Shown here: positions 43,864 to 51,686 of the stretch, one piece after another | How the letters are laid out: each line of letters begins with the position of its first letter | Numbering within the stretch: position 1 is the stretch's first letter | NCBI RefSeq assembly: GCF_003797775.2 | Contig: NZ_CP060725.1 | Location: 4,086,001 to 4,150,000, forward strand | Reading direction: 5' to 3' | Source: Sphingopyxis sp. OPL5 | GTDB lineage: Bacteria; Pseudomonadota; Alphaproteobacteria; Sphingomonadales; Sphingomonadaceae | Length of the DNA stretch: 64,000 bases | Program-made: the position numbers and the translations under genes | Notes under the pieces: generated by a model | Seen by the model: the letters and a program-made list of their open reading frames with translations, nothing else | What the model was told of the DNA's origin: nothing | The model's database searches: none

Positions 43864-45426
43864 TCACCCCACCGCGCGGCCCTTGCCCTCCCAATAGGGT
43901 GCGCGCAGTTCGCGACGGAGCACCTTGCCCGACGGGTTGCGCGGCAGCGCTTCGATGAACTCGACGCTCTTGGGCAGCTTGTACGCGGCGATGCGCTTGC
44001 GCGCCCAGGCGATGACGGCGGCGGGGTCGGGGGCCGCGCCCGCGACGGGGACGATCAGCGCCTTCGCCGACTCCCCCCATTTGGCGTCGGGGACGCCGAT
44101 CACCGCGACGTCGGCGACGCCGGGGCAGCCCATGATCGCGCTTTCGACCTCGGCCGGATAGATATTCTCGCCGCCCGACACGATCATGTCCTTGATGCGG
44201 TCGTGGACGAAGTAGAAGCCGTCGGCGTCGCGGTAGCCGACGTCGCCGGTGTGGAGCCAGCCGCCCGCAAGCGTCTCTGCGGTCGCGGGGCCGCGGTTCC
44301 AATATTGCTTCATCACGATGCCGCCGCGGATCGCGATCTCGCCGATCTCACCGTCACCGAGTTCCTTCCCCTCGCCGTCGAGGATCGCCATCGCGACCCC
44401 CGGCCAGGGCTTTCCGCACGAGGTGAGCTTGCCGGGCAGGTCGTGTGCCGAGGGCGAGAGATAGGAGCCGCCGCCGGCGGATTCGGTCATGCCATAGAAT
44501 TGCACGAAGTCGCAGCCGAAGGTCGCGCGCGCGCGGCGCAGCACATCTTCGGCGATCGGCGAGGCCCCATAAGCGATCGACCGGAGCGCGGGATAGCGGC
44601 CGGCGGCGGCCGAGGGCTGCATCAGCATCATCTGGATCATCGCGGGAGCGAGGAAGGCGTGGGCGACGCGCTCGTGCCGGAGCATCTGGATCGCGTCGTT
44701 GGCAGTGAAGTCCTTGACGAGCAGCAGGCGGCCGCCCTGCGCCAACCCCGAGAAGCTGACGTTGGTGCCCGCGACGTGGAAGAGCGGCATGACGATCATC
44801 ACCGTCTCGTCCTCGCCATAAGCGAAGCCGTCGACCTCGGTCGCCGCCTCAAGGAAGGTACGGTAATTGCGGTGGGTCAGCACGACGCCCTTGGGCAGCC
44901 CGGTGGTGCCGCTGGTGTAGAGTTGCAGGACATCGTCGGCGAGATCGGGGCCGGGCAGCCCGCTGTCGGATGCGTCACCGAGCCACTGGTCGAATGGCTC
45001 GAACGCCGGATGCTCGCCGTAGAGCGCGACGAGGCGCGGCGGGTTGGCGAGACCGGCGACGGCGGCGAGCGCGCAGTCGAAGAAATCCTCGCCGACGAAG
45101 AGCAACTTCGGCGCGGCATCGCCGACGATGAAGCCGACTTCGGCGGGCACCAGCCGGTTGTTAATCGGGGCGAAACAGGCGCGTGCGAGCGCAGTGCCGA
45201 AGAAGAGCGGATACCAGGCATCATGGTTCTTGGTCAGCGCGGAGATGCGGTCGCCGGGCTGGATGCCGGCGGCGATTAGCGCGTTGGCGACTCGGTTCGA
45301 GCGCTTGTCGAGGTCGGCGAAGCTGGTTTCGCGGTCGCCATATTTCACCGCGACGGCCTCGCCGCGCACGCGTGCCTGCGCGCCCGGGATGTGGGCCAAG
45401 GTCCGGATGGCATCCAGATCGATCAT
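43864..45426 (-). CDS. Acyl-CoA ligase (AMP-binding, fatty-acid/aryl-acid type)
   Basis: 520 residues from ATG 45426 with GGGGAGAG 4 bp upstream; the frame is open to 45492 but there it crosses the operator. The P-loop is LYTSGTTGLPKGV. A8-type GWLHTGDVGYRDADGFYFVHDRIKDM and the C-terminal lysine in NPSGKVLRRELR are present. It makes acyl-AMP and then acyl-CoA from an unknown carboxylic acid. It diverges from the MetE-like gene across operator site 3. A second ligase is encoded at 51687. Confidence 0.9.
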   Translation of the reverse strand: MIDLDAIRTLAHIPGAQARVRGEAVAVKYGDRETSFADLDKRSNRVANALIAAGIQPGDRISALTKNHDAWYPLFFGTALARACFAPINNRLVPAEVGFIVGDAAPKLLFVGEDFFDCALAAVAGLANPPRLVALYGEHPAFEPFDQWLGDASDSGLPGPDLADDVLQLYTSGTTGLPKGVVLTHRNYRTFLEAATEVDGFAYGEDETVMIVMPLFHVAGTNVSFSGLAQGGRLLLVKDFTANDAIQMLRHERVAHAFLAPAMIQMMLMQPSAAAGRYPALRSIAYGASPIAEDVLRRARATFGCDFVQFYGMTESAGGGSYLSPSAHDLPGKLTSCGKPWPGVAMAILDGEGKELGDGEIGEIAIRGGIVMKQYWNRGPATAETLAGGWLHTGDVGYRDADGFYFVHDRIKDMIVSGGENIYPAEVESAIMGCPGVADVAVIGVPDAKWGESAKALIVPVAGAAPDPAAVIAWARKRIAAYKLPKSVEFIEALPRNPSGKVLRRELRAPYWEGKGRAVG

Positions 45427-45459
45427 TTCGCTCTCCCCAAGGTCAATTTTTCTTGAATT

Positions 45460-45475
45460 AGATAGAATACTAAGC
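45460..45475. promoter_or_regulatory. Operator site 3
   Basis: AGATAG-AATA-CTAAGC, in the 85-bp divergent gap between the acyl-CoA ligase gene (start 45426) and the MetE-like gene (start 45512). It sits about 35 bp from each start. Confidence 0.6.
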
Positions 45476-45511
45476 AAATGCTTGGCCAGCAAAAAATCGA
45501 GAGGACAAGCC

Positions 45512-46564
45512 TTGGCTCCACTTCCCTTATTGCCGACAACAATCGTCGGAAGCTACCCCCAGCCCGACTGGCTGATCGACCGCGAACGGCTGAAGGCAAG
45601 CCTGCCGCCGCGCGTGCGTGCCGAGACCTTGTGGCGCATCCCCGAACCCTGGCTGGCCGATGCGCAGGAGGCCGCGACGCTGATGGCGATCCGCGACCAG
45701 GAAGAGATCGGCATCGACATCGTCGGCGACGGCGAGATGCGCCGCGAAAGTTACTCGAACCGGCTCGCGACCGCGCTGTCGGGCATCGACACCGAGAAGC
45801 ATGGCACGGCGATCGACCGCACCGGCAACGCCAATCCGGTGCCGCTCGTCTCGGGCCCGATCCGCCGCGTGGCGCCGATCGAGGCGCAGGATGCGGCCTT
45901 CCTGCGGCGCCATTCGAGCAAGCCGGTGAAGCTCACCCTGCCCGGCCCGTTCACGATGACGCAGCAGGCCGAGAATGGCTATTATCCCGACGCGCGCTCG
46001 CTCGCGATGGACTATGCCGATGCGGTCAATGCCGAGGTGAAGGATCTGTTCGCGGCGGGGGTCGATGTCGTCCAGCTCGACGAGCCCTATCTTCAGGCGC
46101 GCGCGGCGGAGGCCAATGCCTATGCGATCGAGTCGATCAACCGCGCGCTCGACGGGGTCGGCGGGACGACCGCGCTGCATATCTGTTTCGGCTATGCGAT
46201 GGTGCATCACGGCGCGGGCGCGACGGGGCCAAAGCCCAAGGCCTATGACTTCCTTGCCGAGCTCGAAGCCTCGAACGTCGACGTGATCTCGATCGAGGCG
46301 GCGCAGCCGGGGCTCGACCCCGCGATCCTCGCCGAACTGCCGACCAAGACGATCATGTATGGCGTGCTCGACCTGTCGACCCCCGAGGTGGAGACGCCCG
46401 AGGTGGTTGCGGGGCGCATCCGTGAGGCTTTGCGCTATGTCGACGCCGAGAGGCTGTGGATCGCGCCCGATTGCGGGATGAAATATCACAGCCGCGCGCA
46501 TAGCCAGGCCAAGCTGAAGGCGATGGTCGATGGGACGGCGCTGGTGCGGGGGGAGCTCAAATAA
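45512..46564 (+). CDS. MetE C-terminal-like (UROD/MetE fold) methyl/alkyl transferase
   Basis: 350 residues from TTG 45512, with GAGAGG 7 bp upstream and no ATG near. It equals only the catalytic C-terminal half of cobalamin-independent methionine synthase. It opens TTIVGSYPQPDWL. The zinc-site residues appear as His and Cys in LHICFGYA, Glu in ISIEAAQPG, and Cys in APDCGMKYHSR. Stand-alone members include methyltransferases and epoxyalkane:thiol transferases, so the substrate need not be homocysteine. Divergence from an acyl-CoA ligase and a shared operator suggest a catabolic thiol- or methyl-transfer step. Confidence 0.85.
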   Translation: MAPLPLLPTTIVGSYPQPDWLIDRERLKASLPPRVRAETLWRIPEPWLADAQEAATLMAIRDQEEIGIDIVGDGEMRRESYSNRLATALSGIDTEKHGTAIDRTGNANPVPLVSGPIRRVAPIEAQDAAFLRRHSSKPVKLTLPGPFTMTQQAENGYYPDARSLAMDYADAVNAEVKDLFAAGVDVVQLDEPYLQARAAEANAYAIESINRALDGVGGTTALHICFGYAMVHHGAGATGPKPKAYDFLAELEASNVDVISIEAAQPGLDPAILAELPTKTIMYGVLDLSTPEVETPEVVAGRIREALRYVDAERLWIAPDCGMKYHSRAHSQAKLKAMVDGTALVRGELK

Positions 46565-46568
46565 TATT

Positions 46569-46647
46569 GTCATCCCCGCGAAAGCGGGGACCCAGGGGCT
46601 AGCTAAGTCGATGCACGCACTGGGTCCCCGCTTTCGCGGGGATGACA
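46569..46647. repeat. Dispersed TCATCCCCGCGAAAGC-type palindrome
   Basis: A 79-bp inverted repeat. The arms TGTCATCCCCGCGAAAGCGG... at 46569 and its complement ending GGGGATGACA at 46647 pair over about 27 bases. It lies exactly between the convergent stops of the MetE-like gene (46564) and the hydrolase-fold gene (46653), so it probably works as a two-way terminator. Confidence 0.87.
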
Positions 46648-46652
46648 GAAAG

Positions 46653-47345
46653 TCAGGCGTCGATGAAATCGGCCAGCAACGGCACCACAACCTCGGGCGC
46701 CTCGACGGTCGGCAGATGACCGGCCCCCGCGATCACCTCGAGCCGTGCGCCGGGGATCGCGTCCAGTATTTCATCATGATGCGCGCGGCTGGTGATGCCG
46801 TCCTTTTCGCCCCAGACCAGCAAGGTCGGCACCGCGATCTCGCCAAGGCGCGGGCGGCTGTCGATGCGCGCCATGATCGCGCGCTGCTGGGCGAGAAAGG
46901 TGGCGGCGCCGGTGTCGGACGCCATCTGGCGCGCGATGCCGAGCAGGTGGGCGTGGTTTCGCTTGTCCTCGGGGAAGAGGATCGGGATGCGTTCCTCGAC
47001 CACTTGCTCGAACTGGCCGCTCTCGACGAGGTCGATATAGCCCTGCCGCCGCGCGGTCTGGGCGGGACCGTCGGCGGAAGCGAGCGTCGAGATCAGCACA
47101 AGCTTGGCGACGCGCTCGGGCGCACGGCGCATGACTTCGAAGGCGATGAAGCCGCCCATGGCGTGGGCGACGAGCGCGAATTTGGGCGGGGCATTGTCGA
47201 GGAGGCGCTGCGCGAAACCCTTGATCGTGTCGTCGCTCTGATTGTCGGCGACGATGATTTCGCGGTCGGACCAGGCGTCGAGCAGCGGCTGCCATACGGC
47301 GTCGGTCAGGAGTTGGCCTGTGATGAGGACGATAGGGAGCGACAT
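46653..47345 (-). CDS. Alpha/beta-hydrolase-fold protein lacking the nucleophile serine
   Basis: 230 residues. The fold is clear: PIVLITGQLLTDAVW start, FALVAHAMGGFIAF elbow, LVWGEKDGITSR acid strand, and C-terminal GAGHLPTVEAPEVV with the histidine. The elbow reads AHAMGG where GHSMGG is expected; the codon is GCC, so the nucleophile is Ala. It is therefore either a binding/scaffold protein, a lyase-type enzyme or inactive. It is the last gene of the six-gene operon, and its ATG overlaps the stop of the 2-hydroxyacid dehydrogenase (TAATG), so it is surely translated with it. Confidence 0.85.
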   Translation of the reverse strand: MSLPIVLITGQLLTDAVWQPLLDAWSDREIIVADNQSDDTIKGFAQRLLDNAPPKFALVAHAMGGFIAFEVMRRAPERVAKLVLISTLASADGPAQTARRQGYIDLVESGQFEQVVEERIPILFPEDKRNHAHLLGIARQMASDTGAATFLAQQRAIMARIDSRPRLGEIAVPTLLVWGEKDGITSRAHHDEILDAIPGARLEVIAGAGHLPTVEAPEVVVPLLADFIDA

Positions 47346-48265
47346 TAGACCACCTGATGCAGGAGCGGTTCGCCGGCGGCGAGGCGGCGGCAGTTTTCGT
47401 GCGCCACCGTCAGGCTGCGCACAAGCGTTTCGGGGGTGAGCCAGGCGATGTGCGGGGCGAGGACGGCATTGGGCAGTCCGAGCAATGGATTGCTGCGCGG
47501 CAACGGCTCTTCGGCGAAGACGTCGAGGCCCGCGCCACGGAGGTGGCCGCTGGTCAGCGCCTCGACCAGCCTCGCTTCATCGACGAGTTCACCGCGCGCG
47601 GTGTTCACCAGCACCGCGCCCTTTTTCATCGCGAAGGGATTGATGCTGGCGCGCGTTTCGTCGGTTAGCGGCATGTGCAGCGAGACGATGTCGCTGGTGG
47701 CGAGCAGTTCGTCGAGCGGCAGGAATTGGTAGGGCACATCGCGCTTGCTGCGCGCCGCATAGACGATCTTCGCGCCGAGCGCGGCCAGCGCGGGCGCGAG
47801 CAATTGGGCCGAATTGCCGAATCCGACGAGGCCGATGGTGCGCCCGCCGATCTCGCCTACCTGATCGAGTTCGGACGGGTCGGCGGTCCAGCCTTCGCCG
47901 GCGCGGGTGCGGGCGTCGAAGAAGCAGGTGCGGCGCAGCACCGCCATCATCAGCGACAGCGCCATTTCGGCGACCGCCTGGCTGTTGGTGCCGGGCATGT
48001 TGCACACCGCGGCGCCGTGATCGCGGGCGGCATCGAGCGCGATGGTGTTCACCCCGACGCCGAGTTTCTGGATCAGTTTGAGCTTCGGCGCCGAAGCGAT
48101 GAAGTCGGGGGTGACCGGGGTCAGCACATGGAGCAGCGCGGTGATGTCGGGGGCGACGGCGTCGAGCGGTTCGGCCTCGTCGACGTGGGTGACGACGCCC
48201 GGACCGAAGATCGCGTCGACGGCGTCGCGGAAACCGGGGCTGGGACGCGCGTGGAGGACGATCAT
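47345..48265 (-). CDS. D-2-hydroxyacid dehydrogenase (NAD(P)-dependent)
   Basis: 306 residues from ATG 48265, which overlaps the enolase-like stop (ATGA). The nucleotide-binding loop is GLVGFGNSAQLL, with Ala at the third Gly of GxGxxG. Catalytic Arg is in NTARGELVDE, Glu in DVFAEEPLP and His in LAPHIAWLTPE. It would interconvert a 2-hydroxy acid and a 2-oxo acid. Direct coupling to an enolase paralogue suggests it acts on the enol/keto product or its precursor. Confidence 0.9.
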   Translation of the reverse strand: MIVLHARPSPGFRDAVDAIFGPGVVTHVDEAEPLDAVAPDITALLHVLTPVTPDFIASAPKLKLIQKLGVGVNTIALDAARDHGAAVCNMPGTNSQAVAEMALSLMMAVLRRTCFFDARTRAGEGWTADPSELDQVGEIGGRTIGLVGFGNSAQLLAPALAALGAKIVYAARSKRDVPYQFLPLDELLATSDIVSLHMPLTDETRASINPFAMKKGAVLVNTARGELVDEARLVEALTSGHLRGAGLDVFAEEPLPRSNPLLGLPNAVLAPHIAWLTPETLVRSLTVAHENCRRLAAGEPLLHQVV

Positions 48266-49557
48266 GCGACCGCGCCGATGCTGCCCGCGAAGGCCGAGAA
48301 GCCCGCGAACACCGCGTCGGCGCCCATCGCCTCCTCGATGCGCAGCATTTCGTTCCACTTCGCCATGCGTTCGGAACGGGTGAAGCTGCCGACCTTGAGC
48401 TGCCCCGCGTTCCAACCGGTCGCGAGATGCGCGATGGTGACGTCCTCGCTCTCGCCCGATCGCGCCGAGACGATCGCGCCCCAGCCGCGCGCGACTGCGG
48501 CGTCGAGCGCGGCCTTCGCCTCGGTGACGGTGCCGACCTGGTTGACCTTGATCAGCGCGGCGTTGCACACCCCCGCGTCGCCGGCGCGTTCGACGCGCTC
48601 GGCATTGGTGACGAGCACATCGTCGCCGATGATCTGGACGCGGTCGCCGATCGCGGCCGTAACGGCAGCCATCGCGGTCCAGTCGTCCTGCCCCGCCGGA
48701 TCCTCGATCGACAGGATCGGATAGCGACCCGCCCATTCGCCGATGCGCGCCGCCATCGCCTCGCTCGTCAGGCGGCCGTCGTCGAGCGCGAGGCTGTAGC
48801 CCGAGGCGTCGCCGAGTTCGTTGGCGGCGATGTCGAGCGAAATGAAGACATCCTCGCCCGCGCGGTGGCCGCTCGCCTCGATCGCCCTGGTGAGCGTGTC
48901 GAGCGCATCCTCGTTCGACGCGAAATTGGGCCACCAGCCGCCCTCGTCGGCGACGCCGCTGAGCGGGCCTTTCGCCTCCATCAGCCTGCCTGCAGCGCGG
49001 TAGACATCGTCGGTGATTTCGAGCGCGCGGCGGAAGCTGCCTGCTGTGGGGCACATGATCATGAAGTCCTGCACGTCGGTGCGCCGCCCGGCGTGCGCGC
49101 CGCCGCCGAAAATCTGGATCTCGGGGAGCGGGATGCGGACCTTCGTGTCGCCCGCAAGATAGCGCCATAGCGGCAGCCGCGCATCGGCGGCGGCGGCGTG
49201 GAGCACCGCCATCGAGACCGCAACGACGGCGTTGGCGCCGAGGCGCGCCTTGTTCGGCGTGTTGTCGAGCGCGCAGAGCGCGGCGTCGACCGCGGCCTGG
49301 TCGTGCGCCTCCATGCCGGTGATCGCGGGGGCGATCTCGGCGCCGATGCCGGCCACGGCGCGGTTGACGCCATAGCCGCCGAACGCTGCGCCGCCATCGC
49401 GGAGGTCAATCGCTTCATGCGCGCCGCGCGAGGCGCCTGCGGGGGCGATGGCGCGGCCGACGGCGCCCGAGGCGAGGATGACTTCAGCCTCGACCGTGGG
49501 GCGGCCGCGCGAATCCCAGAGCTGGCGGCCGGTGACGGAAGCTATAGGCGATGGCAT
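48262..49557 (-). CDS. Divergent enolase paralogue
   Basis: 431 residues, full enolase length. Metal ligands are kept (Asp in SLDIAANE, Glu in SIEDPAGQDDW, Asp in IIGDDVLVTN), as are the base Lys in LIKVNQ, Glu in ADEGG, Lys in GQLKVG and His in GGGAHA. Key substrate residues differ. SHRSGE is SARSGE (His to Ala), VDIQEF is TDVQDF (Glu to Asp), PSGAS is PAGAS, and EDGL is EDPA. It is thus unlikely to be the glycolytic enzyme. Enolase homologues with other jobs are known, for example in phosphinothricin biosynthesis. The kinase gene upstream ends 1 bp before it, and the dehydrogenase gene overlaps its stop. Confidence 0.88.
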   Translation of the reverse strand: MPSPIASVTGRQLWDSRGRPTVEAEVILASGAVGRAIAPAGASRGAHEAIDLRDGGAAFGGYGVNRAVAGIGAEIAPAITGMEAHDQAAVDAALCALDNTPNKARLGANAVVAVSMAVLHAAAADARLPLWRYLAGDTKVRIPLPEIQIFGGGAHAGRRTDVQDFMIMCPTAGSFRRALEITDDVYRAAGRLMEAKGPLSGVADEGGWWPNFASNEDALDTLTRAIEASGHRAGEDVFISLDIAANELGDASGYSLALDDGRLTSEAMAARIGEWAGRYPILSIEDPAGQDDWTAMAAVTAAIGDRVQIIGDDVLVTNAERVERAGDAGVCNAALIKVNQVGTVTEAKAALDAAVARGWGAIVSARSGESEDVTIAHLATGWNAGQLKVGSFTRSERMAKWNEMLRIEEAMGADAVFAGFSAFAGSIGAVA

Positions 49558-49558
49558 T

Positions 49559-50530
49559 CTAGGTCCTTTTCCAGTGGGCGACGAGCGCGTCGATCGGTTG
49601 CGGCGCGCGGATCAGCGCACGCGCCTGATCGCGCACGATATGCTTGTGAGCGGGGTCGGTGAGATAGGGGGCGGGCGACTTGCCCTCGACGCGCGCGAGG
49701 AGCAGCGCCGCGGTGAGCTTGCCCGCACGGAGCAGCAGATCGTCCGCATCCTCCCAGTCGATGCCCGCGCGATAGGCGGCGACGAGCGCGGCCGCCGCTT
49801 CACTCAGCCGCGCGTCGCCCGACCACACCGCCTTGAGCAGCAGGTGCGTAGCGCAGAAAGCGAGGTCGAAGGCGGGGTCGCCATAGACCGCGCATTCGGC
49901 GTCGAGGAAGACGGGGCCGTCGGCGCTGACGAGGATATTCTTCGGGCTGACGTCGCCATGGACGAGCGCGATCTTGCGGCCCGACAGGTCGGCGGCGAGC
50001 GTCGTGAGCGCCGGCGCGAGTTCGGCGTCATGCTGCGCAACATAGAGCAGGAAGGGATCGACGCGCAGCGCGCGAAACATGTCGTCGTTGGGGAAGTCGG
50101 CGCGGTCGCCGTCGTTGTACGCGGTGGCGGCGTGGACCGCAGCGATCCCCTTCCCCACCTGCGCCGCGAAATCGGCATCGACGCGGCTCGCCATCAGCTC
50201 GTCCTTCCACACCGGACAGCCGGGGAGGAAGCGCATCGCAAAGGCGTGGCCGGGCAGTTCGGCGAGCACTTCGGGCACGATATGCGGATCGACGCCGCGC
50301 GCGCGGCGCAGCCAGCGCACCTCGCTGATCCCGCGCTCGACGGGCGCGAGCCATTCAGCGGCGACGCGGAGTTGCGGCAGCGGACGCTTGACGACGATCG
50401 GGCCGGTCGGGCTGTCGACCTTCCATACGTCGCACGACACGCCACCGGTCAGCGGCTGGAGGGCGACCTCACCCTCCCCCGCCAGCCCGGCGCCGCGCAG
50501 CGCTTCGATGATGTCCGCGTCCGCCGTCAC
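49559..50530 (-). CDS. APH-family small-molecule kinase
   Basis: 323 residues from GTG 50530. The catalytic loop is LVHGDVSPKNILV and the metal segment is FLDAECAVYGDPAFDLAF, an APH/choline-kinase/methylthioribose-kinase pattern. N-terminal LTGGVSCDVWKV is the nucleotide-binding strand pair, and IVVKRPL carries the ATP lysine. It phosphorylates a hydroxyl on a small molecule. One base separates its stop from the enolase-like ATG, so its product is a good candidate for the enolase-like substrate. An antibiotic-resistance role is unlikely in this operon. Confidence 0.87.
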   Translation of the reverse strand: MTADADIIEALRGAGLAGEGEVALQPLTGGVSCDVWKVDSPTGPIVVKRPLPQLRVAAEWLAPVERGISEVRWLRRARGVDPHIVPEVLAELPGHAFAMRFLPGCPVWKDELMASRVDADFAAQVGKGIAAVHAATAYNDGDRADFPNDDMFRALRVDPFLLYVAQHDAELAPALTTLAADLSGRKIALVHGDVSPKNILVSADGPVFLDAECAVYGDPAFDLAFCATHLLLKAVWSGDARLSEAAAALVAAYRAGIDWEDADDLLLRAGKLTAALLLARVEGKSPAPYLTDPAHKHIVRDQARALIRAPQPIDALVAHWKRT

Positions 50531-50531
50531 G

Positions 50532-51659
50532 TCACAGCTTCTCCCGGATCCATGCGCCGACGAGGTCGGCGGCGTCCTGCCGTTCCTTGATCGAATCCTC
50601 GAAATAATGCGCGCCAGGGATCAGTTCGAGCTTTTTGTCGGTCGAGCCGAGGAAGTCGAAGATCTTGCGCGCGTCGCTGGGGAAGACGCCGGTGTCGGCG
50701 AGGCCCTGTACCACCAGCGCGGGCGTGTCGTGCTTCGCGAGATGCGGCTCGCCCTGGCACGGCGAGGATTCGAGGCTCCACATGTTGAGCCAGGTCTTGA
50801 GCGTGTTGGCACGACCGATGCTCGGCGTGCGGTTGGCGATCGCGGGGTCGCCACGATAGCACCAGTTGGGCTTGCGCTCCGACGGGTCGATCGCCGGATC
50901 GACGCAGCGGATGTCGCCCCAGCAGCGGAACAGCGGGAAGATGCGGTCGGGGATGCCCGCCGCGTTGAGCCGCGCGAGTTCGGCCTTCGCCCAGTCGGTG
51001 ATGCGCTGGTTGCGGGCGCGCTGACCGGCGCGGTATTTGGCGATGAAGGCGTCCGAATAGGGCGGGCCATTGTCGGGGTTGAACGGGTCGAGTTCGGGGT
51101 CGGTCAGGGTCGGGTCATTCTCGTCGATGACCGATGCATCCATCCAGTCGGTGAGGACTTCGGGGCGGCCCTGGTGCGCGTTGAAGCTGATGTAGAGATC
51201 GCCCTTGATGAGCTGCGCGAGCGCATCCTGTCCGATCGACGGCAGGCGATCGGTGAGCGTCGGGGCGATCGCTTCGGCCTGATAGGCGCCCATCAGCGAG
51301 CCGCCGCCCGAATTGCCGAGGATGACGACCTGTTCGACCCCGGCCTCTTCCTTCAGCCACCGCACGCCGACGCCGATGTCGAGTACCGCGTGTTCGAGCA
51401 GGAACTGGTCCTCGAAACCGCGATAGCGGGTGTTCCAGCCGAGGAAGCCGAAGCCCTGCCGCGCAAAGTATGGCGCGATATAATGTTCGGAGAAATCGAC
51501 GTTATAATGGGTGGCGATGATCGCGACCTTGGGGCGCTTGCCCGCCTCGGTCCAATAGATGCCCTGGCACGGGTGGCCGCCGGCCTGGATGCGCGGCGCG
51601 GTCGGCGGCGCGCGGCCGATGAATGTCGCGTCGAGTCCCTCGATGCCATTGGGGTCCAT
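50532..51659 (-). CDS. Alpha/beta hydrolase
   Basis: 375 residues. The nucleophile elbow is VVILGNSGGGSLMGA (Ser present). Other parts are VAIIATHYNVDFSEH near the oxyanion site, ALVVQGLADTGVFPSDARK for the acid and GAHYFEDS for the histidine. A large insert (about residues 150-280) makes it longer than simple esterases. It could hydrolyse an ester, amide or C-C bond of the pathway substrate. The stop is 1 bp before the kinase GTG, and the ligase gene is 27 bp upstream. Confidence 0.87.
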   Translation of the reverse strand: MDPNGIEGLDATFIGRAPPTAPRIQAGGHPCQGIYWTEAGKRPKVAIIATHYNVDFSEHYIAPYFARQGFGFLGWNTRYRGFEDQFLLEHAVLDIGVGVRWLKEEAGVEQVVILGNSGGGSLMGAYQAEAIAPTLTDRLPSIGQDALAQLIKGDLYISFNAHQGRPEVLTDWMDASVIDENDPTLTDPELDPFNPDNGPPYSDAFIAKYRAGQRARNQRITDWAKAELARLNAAGIPDRIFPLFRCWGDIRCVDPAIDPSERKPNWCYRGDPAIANRTPSIGRANTLKTWLNMWSLESSPCQGEPHLAKHDTPALVVQGLADTGVFPSDARKIFDFLGSTDKKLELIPGAHYFEDSIKERQDAADLVGAWIREKL

Positions 51660-51686
51660 AAGTCTCTCTCCTGTTTTCGGGTTGTT

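Noticed and set aside
46598..46612. GCTAGCTAAGTC resembling an operator half-site
   Set aside because: The half-sites have no 4-base spacer and it lies in the loop of a dispersed repeat between convergent genes.
49559..50530. Antibiotic phosphotransferase (resistance gene)
   Set aside because: The APH fold is present, but it is embedded by 1-bp gaps in a metabolic operon with ligase, enolase paralogue and dehydrogenase, so a metabolic kinase is more likely.
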